Shown here: in pieces, positions 43,083-51,731 of the stretch
Layout: each line of letters opens with the position of its first letter
How positions within the stretch are numbered: the first letter of the stretch is position 1
Source of the DNA: an uncultured Duncaniella sp.
GTDB taxonomy: Bacteria > Bacteroidota > Bacteroidia > Bacteroidales > Muribaculaceae
DNA: 64,000 nt
NCBI RefSeq assembly: GCF_910577345.1
Contig: NZ_CAJTMT010000008.1
Location: 1 to 64,000, forward strand
Reading direction: 5' to 3'
The notes under the pieces: model-generated
What the model was told of the DNA's origin: nothing
The model's database searches: none
Seen by the model: only the letters and a program-made list of their open reading frames with translations
Program-made: the position numbers and the translations under genes

Positions 43083-44693
43083 TTGGAAGCATTAGCTGAA
43101 TTCTTCACCGGACTCCTGTCAAGGGTCGCCACCATGCTCGAACGCGTCAATGTCGATGCCGAAAAAATCATCGACGTGCTCAGCTATGACCCTGCGCAGC
43201 CTCTCATGTTCAACACGGGGCTATTCATGCTCCTTTTCACTGCCTTCATGCTCATCTTCTGGATGGTCAAAGGTGTAAGGGTGTTGAAAATGACCCTCGT
43301 CATACTATTTTCCCTCTATTTCTACTACAAATCCTCGGGGATGTGCTGTCTCATCCTCCTCGGGGTCTGTCTCAGCGACTTCATCCTCGGACTTCTGATG
43401 GAACAGGCTTCCCGACGCTCCCTCGCGTGGGCCAAGCGACTGATTGTCGGACTCAACGTGGCCGTAAATGTCGGGATGCTCGCCTATTTCAAGTATTTCA
43501 ATCTCATCCTCGACACTCTCTCGAATTTCTTCACGATGGAGATAAGCGTGGAGACCCTCCTGCTCCCTGCGGGTATCTCCTTCTTCACCTTCCGCTCCAT
43601 CAGCTACATTGTCGACCTTTACCGCGGACAGACCTCGGCTTGCCATAATCTTTTCGACTATATTTTCTTCCTCACCTTCTTTCCGCCGCTTCTTGCAGGA
43701 CCGGTTGTCAGGGCCAAGGACTTTCTGCCTCAGGTGAAGGGTAATCCTGTCGTGACCCATGCAATGACCTCGGAGGGCATCTTCCTCATCATCACCGGTC
43801 TCATCAAGAAGGTTGTCATCGCCGACTTCATCAGCGGCAACTTCGTGGAGCGCGTGTTCGACAATCCCGCTCTCTACAGCGGTTTCGAGAATCTCATGGC
43901 CACCTTCGGCTTCACCGTCCAGCTCTATTGCGACTTCTCCGGCTACAGCGACATGGCCATAGGTATCGCCCTCCTAATGGGCTACCGCTTCCTCGAAAAC
44001 TTCAATGCTCCCTTCAAGGCACAGAACCCCACGGAATTCTGGCATCGCTGGCACATCTCACTCTCCACATGGTTGCGCGACTACGTTTATATACCTCTCG
44101 GTGGCAACCGCTGTTCGCGTCCGCGCATGTATTTCAATCAGTTCGCGACAATGGTCATCGGCGGTCTGTGGCACGGTGCATCGTGGATGTATGTCATCTG
44201 GGGTGCGATCCACGGCGGTCTCCTCGTCCTCCACAAGATGCTGCGCCGTCTTTTCCCCCTTCAGGTAGCGCGTACCGTCGTCACCGAGAGTGGCGAGGTG
44301 ATGGTTGTCGGTTCCGGCATCCCTCCGACATCATGGATGGCACCCATCATCAAGGGTTTCAACATGCTGCTCACCTTCTTCCTCGTGGCTGTGACCTTCA
44401 TGTTCTTCCGCGCTCCCTCGCTTGAGGATGTCGGGATGATGTGGCATCAGATTCTCTTCGACTTCCATCTTTCGGTGGCTCCGCAGTTCGTCGAGAGCTA
44501 CCTGAGCATTGTCCTGCTGATTGTCGGTGCCTACGTCGTCCACATCTCCCCCTCGCGTCTGACAGGTCGTGTCCGCACCCTCTTCGAGACAGCGCCCGCC
44601 ATCGTCCAGGCCATCATCTTCGCCCTTGTAATCCTCATCGTCATCCAAGTCCGCCAAAGCGACATCGTCCCCTTCATCTACCTGCAATACTGA
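43083..44693 (+). CDS. MBOAT family membrane O-acyltransferase
   Basis: 536 residues from TTG 43083 (or 519 from ATG 43134). An integral inner-membrane protein with about 11 hydrophobic segments. MBOAT signatures: DFSGYSDMAIGIALLMGY, the EFWHRWHISLSTWLRDYVYIPLGG block (His324) and the catalytic WHGASWMYVIWG with His364. Related AlgI/PatA proteins move acetyl groups from the cytoplasm to an SGNH partner outside. Two SGNH genes directly upstream support that role. TTG versus ATG as start is open; no ATG precedes the conserved N-terminus. Confidence 0.9.
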   Translation: MEALAEFFTGLLSRVATMLERVNVDAEKIIDVLSYDPAQPLMFNTGLFMLLFTAFMLIFWMVKGVRVLKMTLVILFSLYFYYKSSGMCCLILLGVCLSDFILGLLMEQASRRSLAWAKRLIVGLNVAVNVGMLAYFKYFNLILDTLSNFFTMEISVETLLLPAGISFFTFRSISYIVDLYRGQTSACHNLFDYIFFLTFFPPLLAGPVVRAKDFLPQVKGNPVVTHAMTSEGIFLIITGLIKKVVIADFISGNFVERVFDNPALYSGFENLMATFGFTVQLYCDFSGYSDMAIGIALLMGYRFLENFNAPFKAQNPTEFWHRWHISLSTWLRDYVYIPLGGNRCSRPRMYFNQFATMVIGGLWHGASWMYVIWGAIHGGLLVLHKMLRRLFPLQVARTVVTESGEVMVVGSGIPPTSWMAPIIKGFNMLLTFFLVAVTFMFFRAPSLEDVGMMWHQILFDFHLSVAPQFVESYLSIVLLIVGAYVVHISPSRLTGRVRTLFETAPAIVQAIIFALVILIVIQVRQSDIVPFIYLQY

Positions 44694-44865
44694 TAAATTT
44701 TAATAAAGGTGTTGATAAATCACTAGATAGATTGATGGAAGGTGGTGTTATGGGCTGCGGGAATGGTTTCGGTATGGCTTTATGTACTCTTTCCGTAAAC
44801 ATGGGGTTAGAGTGGGAGGGGTGAGATTTTAGTAAATTTAAGAGTGAATCTTTAAAAAAAATAGT

Positions 44866-44873
44866 TAACTTTG
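44866..44873 (+). promoter_or_regulatory. -7 box of the DUF4301 gene
   Basis: TAACTTTG, 49 bp before the ATG at 44923. The -33 region is only T-rich. Confidence 0.65.
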
Positions 44874-44922
44874 GGTTGTGATAATCACCAACACTTAACC
44901 AAACACTTAAATTGCAAATGAT

Positions 44923-46446
44923 ATGCTAAGACCCGAAGATCTTGAACTCCTGAAAAACAAAGGAATAAGCGCGGCAGAGGTGGAAGCTCAGCTCCAGCGC
45001 TTCGTGACCGGATTCCCCTATTTGAAAATCAACGACGCTGCCCGTGTGGGCGCCGGTATCTTCCGTCTCGATGACGAGGAGATTGAGGCCGCATTGGAGC
45101 GTTGGAAAGAATATCTCGAACATGGTGGTGAGGTGTGCAAGTTTGTGCCTGCATCGGGCGCAGCTTCCCGCATGTTCAAAGCGCTGTTTGAATATGTCGA
45201 CGGCGGCACCGATGAGCTGAAGGAGGGTACTCCCGTGGCTAAGCTTCTTGCTGATGTCGATAAGCTCCCCTTCCTCCCCGAGCTCCGCGCCACAGTGGAG
45301 AAACTCTATGGCAAGTCGCTTGACGATATGCTTGCCGAGGGCCGCAACCGTGACATCATCGCTGCTATCGTTAACCCTGAGGGCATGAACTACGGCGGTC
45401 TGCCGAAGGGCTTGCTGAAATTCCACACTTATCCCGAAGGTTCGCGCACTCCCATTGAGGAGCATCTCACCGAGGGTGCACAGACTGCTGCCAACTCCAA
45501 GGGTGTGGTGAATCTCCACTTCACCGTGTCGGCCAACCACCGCAAGCTCTTCGAGGAGAAGCTCGCAGAGGTGATTCCCGCGACCGAGAAGCGCACTGGT
45601 GTGAAGTTCAATGTCAGCATGAGCGAGCAGAAGCCTTCGACCGACACCATCGCCGTCAACCCCGACAACACTCCCTTCATGGAGGACGGCCATCTGCTTT
45701 TCCGTCCCGGTGGTCACGGTGCGCTCATCCAGAACCTCAACGATATGGAATCGGCAGTGGTGTTCATCAAGAACATCGACAATGTTGTCCCCGACTCGAA
45801 GCGTGGCGATACAGTGAGATTCAAAGAAGTGCTCGGCGGTCTGCTGCTTCAGGTCCACGACCAGATTGAGGAAGACCTCATCGCTATCGACGAGAAGCTC
45901 TACAGCGCCGACGACATCAAGCGTATGCTTGACTATCTCAACAATGTCCTCAATGTCCGCGATGCAAAGCTTGAGGAGATGGACGACGATGCCGTCGTTG
46001 CCTACATCCGTGCCAAGCTCGACCGTCCGCTGCGTGTCTGCGGTATGGTGCGCAATGAGGGTGAGCCCGGCGGCGGTCCGTTTATCGCCTTCAACCCCGA
46101 CGGTTCGACCTCGCCGCAGATTCTTGAGAGCAATCAGGTTGACCCGAAGAATGAGGAATACATGAAGATGATGGCTTCGGCCACCCATTTCAATCCGGTT
46201 GACCTCGTATGCTATATCAAGGACATCCACGGCAAGAAGTTTGATCTCCCGAAGTATGTCGACCCTGCGACCGGTTTCATCTCGTCGAAGTCGAGCCACG
46301 GCAAGGAACTCCGTGCTATGGAGCTTCCGGGTCTGTGGAACGGTGCGATGAGCGACTGGAACACAGTGTTTGTTGAAGTACCCATCTCGACTTTCAACCC
46401 TGTCAAGACTGTCAACGACCTCCTTCGTCCCGCCCATCAGCAGTAA
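44923..46446 (+). CDS. DUF4301 family protein
   Basis: 507 residues, no signal peptide, cytoplasmic. It matches the Bacteroidetes DUF4301 family by the segments KFVPASGAASRMFK (a nucleotide-binding-like loop), LLKFHTYPEGSRTPIEEHL, LFRPGGHGALIQNLND and RNEGEPGGGPF. The pattern resembles sugar nucleotidyltransferase folds, but no activity is established. It is monocistronic, with its own promoter. A 509-codon reading frame on the opposite strand is a composition shadow and was not annotated. Confidence 0.85.
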   Translation: MLRPEDLELLKNKGISAAEVEAQLQRFVTGFPYLKINDAARVGAGIFRLDDEEIEAALERWKEYLEHGGEVCKFVPASGAASRMFKALFEYVDGGTDELKEGTPVAKLLADVDKLPFLPELRATVEKLYGKSLDDMLAEGRNRDIIAAIVNPEGMNYGGLPKGLLKFHTYPEGSRTPIEEHLTEGAQTAANSKGVVNLHFTVSANHRKLFEEKLAEVIPATEKRTGVKFNVSMSEQKPSTDTIAVNPDNTPFMEDGHLLFRPGGHGALIQNLNDMESAVVFIKNIDNVVPDSKRGDTVRFKEVLGGLLLQVHDQIEEDLIAIDEKLYSADDIKRMLDYLNNVLNVRDAKLEEMDDDAVVAYIRAKLDRPLRVCGMVRNEGEPGGGPFIAFNPDGSTSPQILESNQVDPKNEEYMKMMASATHFNPVDLVCYIKDIHGKKFDLPKYVDPATGFISSKSSHGKELRAMELPGLWNGAMSDWNTVFVEVPISTFNPVKTVNDLLRPAHQQ

Positions 46447-46447
46447 A

Positions 46448-46612
46448 TCCCCCATTTCATGTTATCGGGATGTTAAAATCCCGCATCTCATGTTGTTGGA
46501 ACACTGAAATTCCCTATTACATGTCATCGGGACGTTAAAATCCTGCATTTCATGTTGCTGGGATGCTGAATCCCATATTCCATGTCGTAGGGATGCTATT
46601 CATAGCGTCCGC
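46448..46612. repeat. Tandem array running into palindromic element copy 8
   Basis: Five 30-32-bp units begin at about 46448, 46479, 46511, 46541 and 46571, each with a core CATGT(T/C)nnnGGGAnGnT. The fifth unit is the left half of a degenerate palindrome at 46587-46612 (GGATGCTATTCATAGCGTCC). The array therefore looks built from the palindrome's left half. Confidence 0.85.
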
Positions 46613-46642
46613 CGCAGCATTTCCATGCTGTCCCGGGAATCG

Positions 46643-46788
46643 ACATAAAGACATAAGGTCAGAAGGGGCATAAGTTTTTTCTTTCAAAGAAATTGCGGCT
46701 GAATCGCGCCTATATTCGATGAAATCCACTGCCGCTAATCCCGACAGCTCAAAAAAACTTATGTTTCTTCTGGCCTTATGTCTTTATG
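46643..46788. repeat. 146-bp element with 38-bp imperfect terminal inverted repeats
   Basis: The left arm 46643-46680 begins ACATAAAGACATAAGG and ends in TTTTTT; the right arm 46751-46788 is its reverse complement with about five differences. The centre (70 bp) has no recognised feature. It could fold as a very long hairpin RNA or be a small transposable element. Together with 46447-46612 it fills the gap before 46900. Confidence 0.8.
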
Positions 46789-46899
46789 TGCCTTTCAGGC
46801 AAATTAATTTTTTTCGGGGTGGATGTCGGCTATATTTCTCTCCTGCGTGTTATATATACATAAATTATATAATGTAACCTCTTCATATATGTCATCACA

Positions 46900-47976
46900 A
46901 TGAGCAAGAGAGATGAGATAAAGAAAATATGGACCGAGTGCTTCAAGGACCCGCGTGGATATGTCGACATGTTTTTCGATCAGGTCTACCGCGACGATGA
47001 GGCCATGCTCCTTACCGACCAGTCGGGGGCAGCAGTGAGCAGTCTGCTACTGCAACATTTCACCATGTCGTTCCACGGTTCGGAGCCGTCGGTGAGCTAT
47101 ATAGCAGGGGCGGCTACCCGCCGTTCGAAGCGCGGGCAGGGCTATATGTCGCGCCTCATGGTCGATGCGCTTCGCGAGTCGGCTGTCCGTGGCGATATGC
47201 TCTGTTCGCTTATTCCTGCAGATGAGGCCCTTTTCTTTTTCTACCGCCGCTATGGATTCTCGACGGTGTTCTACACCAAGGAGCAGCGCTTCACCTCCTT
47301 CCATTCATTTTCGGTGAAGGGGGAATATCACCACGTCGACAATGAAATGAGCGACGAGGTGTGGTGTGCGTTCGATCGCTTCCAACGCCGCCGCAAGTGC
47401 TATGTCCTTCATTCGCGCCGCGACTTCTACAATATCCTTTCTGACCTTAAGGCCGACGGGGGCGACTTCGTGGTCATGGCCAAGGACGATGAGGACAGCG
47501 GGAGCGAGATTGTTTCGATGGCGTGGGCGAGGAAGGAGGGTGACCTTCTGCTCGTGACCGATGTGATGGGGGAGGACTCCGACGCACGTCTGGCCGCTCT
47601 CAGACAGTTGCGCTGTCTCAACGGCAACACTCCGGTGCTCCTCTACGGCCACCCGGACGATTCGATGGGCGGACGGTTGATGCCGCGCGGAATGGGGCGT
47701 TTTGTCAATGTCGGCAAGGCCCTCTCGATTGTTGCTGCGTCCGATCCGAAGTTCACGTCGCGCATAAGGGTGACTGACGACATACTCCCTGACTATAATT
47801 CCCATACCTTCATCCTGCACGACGGACGGTGTGAGATTGATGATGACTATGAGGGCTATCTCGATTTCGACGTGACGATCGATGTTTTTGCCGATATTGT
47901 ATTCAGCTCATCAGCCATCGGTTCGATTGTCCGTTTCCCTTCGGTGAGACCTATGATAAGTCTTATGCTTGATTGA
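46900..47976 (+). CDS. GNAT family N-acetyltransferase (Eis-like)
   Basis: 358 residues. An N-terminal GNAT domain with SYIAGAATRRSKRGQGYMSRLM (the acetyl-CoA pyrophosphate loop, RRxxRGQGYMSRL) and IPADEALFFFYRRYGF. A second half has no clear match and resembles the two-domain Eis family with a C-terminal sterol-carrier-like region. The substrate is unknown. The gene is bracketed by inverted palindromic elements (46587 and 48111), each with its own tandem array. No TAnnTTTG box was found upstream. Confidence 0.82.
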   Translation: MSKRDEIKKIWTECFKDPRGYVDMFFDQVYRDDEAMLLTDQSGAAVSSLLLQHFTMSFHGSEPSVSYIAGAATRRSKRGQGYMSRLMVDALRESAVRGDMLCSLIPADEALFFFYRRYGFSTVFYTKEQRFTSFHSFSVKGEYHHVDNEMSDEVWCAFDRFQRRRKCYVLHSRRDFYNILSDLKADGGDFVVMAKDDEDSGSEIVSMAWARKEGDLLLVTDVMGEDSDARLAALRQLRCLNGNTPVLLYGHPDDSMGGRLMPRGMGRFVNVGKALSIVAASDPKFTSRIRVTDDILPDYNSHTFILHDGRCEIDDDYEGYLDFDVTIDVFADIVFSSSAIGSIVRFPSVRPMISLMLD

Positions 47977-47983
47977 AGGGATT

Positions 47984-48136
47984 GATTGTGATTGAGGATG
48001 TCGGTTCCATGCGTTTAATTGCCGTGGAGGATGCGGGCATCGGTTCCATGCGTTTGATTGCCGTGGAGGATGCTGATGTCGGTTTCCGGCGTTTAATTGT
48101 CATCGAGGATGCGGACGCTTTGAAAAGCGTCCCTAC
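47984..48136. repeat. 39-bp tandem repeat running into palindromic element copy 9
   Basis: Three full units start at 48001, 48040 and 48079 (TCGGTT...GAGGATG...), after a partial unit at 47984. Period 39. The last unit ends GCGGACG and merges with the reverse-orientation palindrome at 48111-48136. Copies 8 and 9 are an inverted pair around the GNAT gene. The stretch 48137-48210 holds only short ACTTTATACTT runs. Confidence 0.85.
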
Positions 48137-48210
48137 TGCCTAATCGACGCGTCCGTTCCAGTGTCACTCTATACTCTATACTTTATACTTACTACTTTAT
48201 ACTTAAATAC

Positions 48211-48831
48211 ATGATCATCAATTCAGCTCGTTTCGTAATATCAAATTCTTCGGTCGGGAAGTGTCCGAAGGATGCACGTCATGAATATGCTTTCATCGGC
48301 AGGAGTAACGTCGGCAAGTCGTCGCTCATCAATATGCTGACAGGTCACAAGAGCCTTGCCAAGACTTCATCGACCCCCGGAAAGACCCTCCTGATAAATC
48401 ATTTCCTCGTCAATGACCAATGGTATATCGTCGACCTTCCCGGTTATGGCTTTGCCCTACGCGGAAAGTCGCAGCGCGAGGCGCTTGAAAAGATGATTCG
48501 TGGTTACATCCTCAACCGCCGCGAGATGACCAACCTTTTCGTGCTGATTGATTCGCGCCACAAGCCGATGAAGATTGACCTTGATTTCTTCAACTGGCTC
48601 GGCGAGAACGGTGTGCCTTTTGCAATCGTGTTCACCAAGCTCGACAAGATGGGGTCGCAGGCGGGAAAGCGCAATGTCGAAGAGTATTGCAAAATCCTTC
48701 TGGACACATGGGAGGAACTTCCCCCGATTTTCCTCACTTCGAGCGAGACCCGAAGAGGCCGCGACGAGCTTCTCGACTATATCGACCAGCTCAACAAACT
48801 TCCGGTCGAGACCGGGGGTGAGGAGGCTTGA
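48211..48831 (+). CDS. engB: Ribosome biogenesis GTP-binding protein EngB (YsxC/YihA)
   Basis: 206 residues. A small GTPase needed for large ribosomal subunit assembly. G1 loop GRSNVGKSS at 30-38, G2 TSSTPGKT, G3 DLPGYGFA, G4 TKLDK, G5 TSSE. Length and order are normal. The gap upstream is filled by repeats and no canonical promoter is obvious. The small protein gene at 48920 follows after 88 bp. Confidence 0.95.
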   Translation: MIINSARFVISNSSVGKCPKDARHEYAFIGRSNVGKSSLINMLTGHKSLAKTSSTPGKTLLINHFLVNDQWYIVDLPGYGFALRGKSQREALEKMIRGYILNRREMTNLFVLIDSRHKPMKIDLDFFNWLGENGVPFAIVFTKLDKMGSQAGKRNVEEYCKILLDTWEELPPIFLTSSETRRGRDELLDYIDQLNKLPVETGGEEA

Positions 48832-48919
48832 CAAGAAATTAGCTGCTCCGGATGCGAACCCTAAAGGCGTTAAGAATGTTTTTATAATATAAAATTACAA
48901 ACGCTAATTTATCAATATT

Positions 48920-49075
48920 ATGGAAAAGAAAGATAAAAACGCCGTCAACGCAAATGAAGAGAATCAGTATCGCGGAGTAGACATCAACAAAGCTGATGAC
49001 AATAAGGTGAATCCCGAACTCGTCAAGCAGGAGACCAAGGAACTCAACAACAATCCACGTAACAACGACATGTAG
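48920..49075 (+). CDS. Small hydrophilic protein, 51 residues
   Basis: ATG at 48920, stop TAG at 49073-49075. The product is MEKKDKNAVNANEENQYRGV..., very rich in Asn, Lys, Glu and Asp, without hydrophobic or Cys residues, so it is probably soluble and partly disordered. Codon use looks like the neighbouring genes. It starts 88 bp after engB and is followed by a strong terminator (49163-49233). I do not recognise the family. Conservation in relatives would settle whether it is real. Confidence 0.6.
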   Translation: MEKKDKNAVNANEENQYRGVDINKADDNKVNPELVKQETKELNNNPRNNDM

Positions 49076-49162
49076 AACAGTGCGGGGCACTGTATTAAGT
49101 GTTAAGTACTAAGTATTAAGTATTAAGTGCTGCGTGGTTTTTTGTAGACAGATGAACTAAAT

Positions 49163-49233
49163 GACGGACAGTCGTGAAGGTCGGGTGAGATTTACCCGGT
49201 GAAACCTTTCGGTTGTCCGTCTATTATTTTTTT
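49163..49233 (+). terminator. Branched terminator hairpin
   Basis: The outer stem GACGGACA (49163-49170) pairs with TGTCCGTC (49214-49221); inside, AAGGT pairs with ACCTT and GGGT with ACCC. A T-rich run (TATTATTTTTTT) follows. It terminates the engB / small protein unit. Confidence 0.8.
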
Positions 49234-49266
49234 AACATCGTCGTGGATTCATGCAGTGGGCAGGAT

Positions 49267-49298
49267 GTTGCTTTTATGGAGAAAAATCCGTAACTTTG
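49267..49298 (+). promoter_or_regulatory. Promoter of the CHU_C-domain gene
   Basis: GTTG (49267-49270), 20-bp spacer, TAACTTTG (49291-49298), then 42 bp to the ATG at 49341. Confidence 0.75.
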
Positions 49299-49340
49299 TA
49301 AGTTGAGAAAGCCCGAAAAACAGTTTCTCAGCCCAAAGTC

Positions 49341-50684
49341 ATGAAACGCAAGCTCATCATCCTTTTTTCAACCCTCTCATTCGCCATCCCCTCCAAAAGC
49401 GCGCAGCTCTCGTGGAGCGGGGAGGCCAAGCCCGTCATAAGCATCGTCCCCTCATCGTCGACAGGTCTCGACGAGGTCTGTGTGGCATATCAGACCGACG
49501 GACTTTCGGTAGGCGTTCCGGCAGCATCGGCCTCGGAGGTGAAATGGTATCGCTACTCCACTCTCGGAGGAGGATACGCAGAGGAGGTAACATCGGGGGT
49601 CAGCTATGCCGACGGACAGTCTGTCCTCGGCCGCGTCGAGGGCGACATGGGCTATATCGTCGAGACGGCCGGAAGGCAGTACTGTTTCTGGGTGGTTGAC
49701 TACAGCCTTCACCCCTTCTCCGTCACTTCCGTCAGTGAGGCAGCCGAAAAGGACTGCTCATTCACGATGCTCGATGTCAATGGCAAGGGTGAGGAAATTG
49801 TCTACTACGGCATAAACGGACGGCGTTTCACCCTCGACCGCAACATCACAGTATCATATCTGACACTCCTCGCAGATACTCAGAATGATGACCCGTCTTC
49901 CGGTGAGACCGCGACTCCTGCCTTTGTTGAGGTACGCAGAGAGGAGAGCTTCGCCTCCCTCCAGTCGCCGCTCCGCGTCCCGGCTGCCCTCTGCCCGACA
50001 GAGTTTACCGTCAGCGGTGACCGCTTCCTGCGCGAGTGGGGAGAGGAAGCCGAAGCGACATCAGCCACCATCGCCCCTTACGCTGTCGCAACTGTCACAA
50101 CTGCCCGTCAGGAACAGCGCGACGTGGACAATGAGGTCGGTTCCGGCTCCGGGGGAGGTTCCTTCGGAGGATCGGCACCCTGCCGGATGAGCTTTGAGGC
50201 GGCTGTCACCGACGGCGCTCTCTTCAAGGAGTGGCAGATTTCTCGTTCGCAGGAATTCGATGATGCCGGACTGCGGATTCAGGAGCTGTCATTTGACTAC
50301 ACCTTCACCGAGGAGGGACAGACCTACGTCCGCTTCATCTGTGCAAACGCCGACGGCAGTTGCGAGGCCCACGGCGATGTCTACACCATCTCCATCGGCA
50401 CTTCCTCGCTCCGTTGTCCCAACGCATTCTCGCCAAACGGCGACGGTGTCAACGACGAGTGGAAGGTCAGCTATTCGAGCATCATCAGCTTCGAGTGTCA
50501 CATCTTCGACCGTTACGGTCACAAGATGACCTCCCTTTCCAACCCTTCGCAGGGCTGGGACGGGAAATACAAGGGCAAGACCGTCCCTTCGGGCGCCTAC
50601 TACTATGTCATCAAGGCAAAGGGCGCCGACGGAAAGGTCTATGACCTCGCGGGCGACATCAACATCGTCAACTACAAACAGTGA
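49341..50684 (+). CDS. Secreted protein with gliding-motility-associated (CHU_C) C-terminal domain
   Basis: 447 residues. A signal peptide ends near SKSAQ (about residue 22). The middle is beta-rich and Ig-like, with a Gly/Ser-rich linker (GSGSGGGSFGG). The C-terminal domain of about 85 residues has CPNAFSPNGDGVNDEW, HIFDRYGHKM, GWDGKYKGK and VPSGAYYYVI, the type B sorting domain of type IX secretion. It is probably secreted to, or anchored at, the cell surface. A lytic transglycosylase gene follows after 41 bp and could be in the same transcript. The other secretion-system genes are not visible here. Confidence 0.85.
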   Translation: MKRKLIILFSTLSFAIPSKSAQLSWSGEAKPVISIVPSSSTGLDEVCVAYQTDGLSVGVPAASASEVKWYRYSTLGGGYAEEVTSGVSYADGQSVLGRVEGDMGYIVETAGRQYCFWVVDYSLHPFSVTSVSEAAEKDCSFTMLDVNGKGEEIVYYGINGRRFTLDRNITVSYLTLLADTQNDDPSSGETATPAFVEVRREESFASLQSPLRVPAALCPTEFTVSGDRFLREWGEEAEATSATIAPYAVATVTTARQEQRDVDNEVGSGSGGGSFGGSAPCRMSFEAAVTDGALFKEWQISRSQEFDDAGLRIQELSFDYTFTEEGQTYVRFICANADGSCEAHGDVYTISIGTSSLRCPNAFSPNGDGVNDEWKVSYSSIISFECHIFDRYGHKMTSLSNPSQGWDGKYKGKTVPSGAYYYVIKAKGADGKVYDLAGDINIVNYKQ

Positions 50685-50725
50685 GCCTCCATACGAACAT
50701 ATAAACACCCCTAACGACTGAAACA

Positions 50726-51709
50726 ATGAACAACTATCATAAATCGTTTATCGGCTCAGTAGCCGCCCTCGCACTTCTCGCCTTTTTTGCTCCTACAGAG
50801 GACATGCAGGCCCTCACTCCCTCGGCCTCAGTCCCCGAACCTGCAAGTGAGCAGTATTCCGAGATTATCAATCCCGTCATACCGAAATCGGTGAAATTCG
50901 CTGGCAAGAAGGTTGACCTCGACAAGACCGACCGTTGGGAACGTCTTGACCGCGAACTGACAGCTATGGCCTATACCCACGGCAACACTCTTTTAGCTAT
51001 CAAGCGAGCCAACCGCTATTTTCCGGTCATCGCACCCATCCTGAAGAAGAATGGGGTGCCTGACGACATGATCTATCTCGCCGTCATCGAGAGCACCCTC
51101 AACCCCCGTGCGCTCTCCCCGGCAAAGGCCGGTGGTCTTTGGCAGTTCATGCCATCTACAGGCAAGGAATATGGCCTGGAGGTCAACGACTATGTCGACG
51201 AGCGCTATGACCCGGTCAAGGCAACCGAAGCCGCATGTCGCTATCTCAAAAACAGCTATGCGAAATACGGTAACTGGGAATCAGTGGCCGCAAGCTACAA
51301 CGGCGGCATGGCCCGCATCACCAACGAGCTTGCCGCACAGCAGGTCGACACTGCCTACGATCTCTATCTCGCTGACGAAACGATGCGCTACATGTTCCGT
51401 CTCCTCGCCATGAAGCTCATACTTGAAAATCCCGCCGACTATGGCTTCCGCCTCACCGCCGACCAGCTCTATCAGCCCCTCGAATACACGACTGTCGAGG
51501 TCAGCACCCCGGTTGAGGACTGGCCGACATGGGCCAAGCAGCAGGGCATCGACTACATGACACTCCGCGACCACAATCCGTGGATCCGCGCGAAGTCACT
51601 TCCCAACAAGACAGGCAAGACATATATAGTAAACATTCCGACCAAAGAGTCGCTGTCGCGTGAGCGGCAGAAGAAGTCGGTCTACAACCCCGCATGGGTC
51701 ACCGACTGA
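50726..51709 (+). CDS. Lytic transglycosylase (SLT domain, MltD-like)
   Basis: 327 residues with a signal-like hydrophobic N-terminus (about 8-24). The SLT domain (about 100-220) has the catalytic Glu122 in LAVIESTLNPRALSPAKAGGLWQFMPSTG, with the second motif AASYNGG. It cleaves the glycan strand of peptidoglycan, forming anhydromuropeptides. The C-terminal region may include a shortened LysM-like segment (ITYIVNIPTKES), weaker than in MltD. uvrA begins 22 bp downstream. Confidence 0.88.
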   Translation: MNNYHKSFIGSVAALALLAFFAPTEDMQALTPSASVPEPASEQYSEIINPVIPKSVKFAGKKVDLDKTDRWERLDRELTAMAYTHGNTLLAIKRANRYFPVIAPILKKNGVPDDMIYLAVIESTLNPRALSPAKAGGLWQFMPSTGKEYGLEVNDYVDERYDPVKATEAACRYLKNSYAKYGNWESVAASYNGGMARITNELAAQQVDTAYDLYLADETMRYMFRLLAMKLILENPADYGFRLTADQLYQPLEYTTVEVSTPVEDWPTWAKQQGIDYMTLRDHNPWIRAKSLPNKTGKTYIVNIPTKESLSRERQKKSVYNPAWVTD

Positions 51710-51731
51710 CGAATATTTTCCATAGACAGAA

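Noticed and set aside
44926..46455. 509-codon open frame on the minus strand opposite the DUF4301 gene
   Set aside because: It mirrors the coding frame of a well-supported gene with good promoter and family match; its protein has no recognised domain and its composition is that of an antisense shadow.
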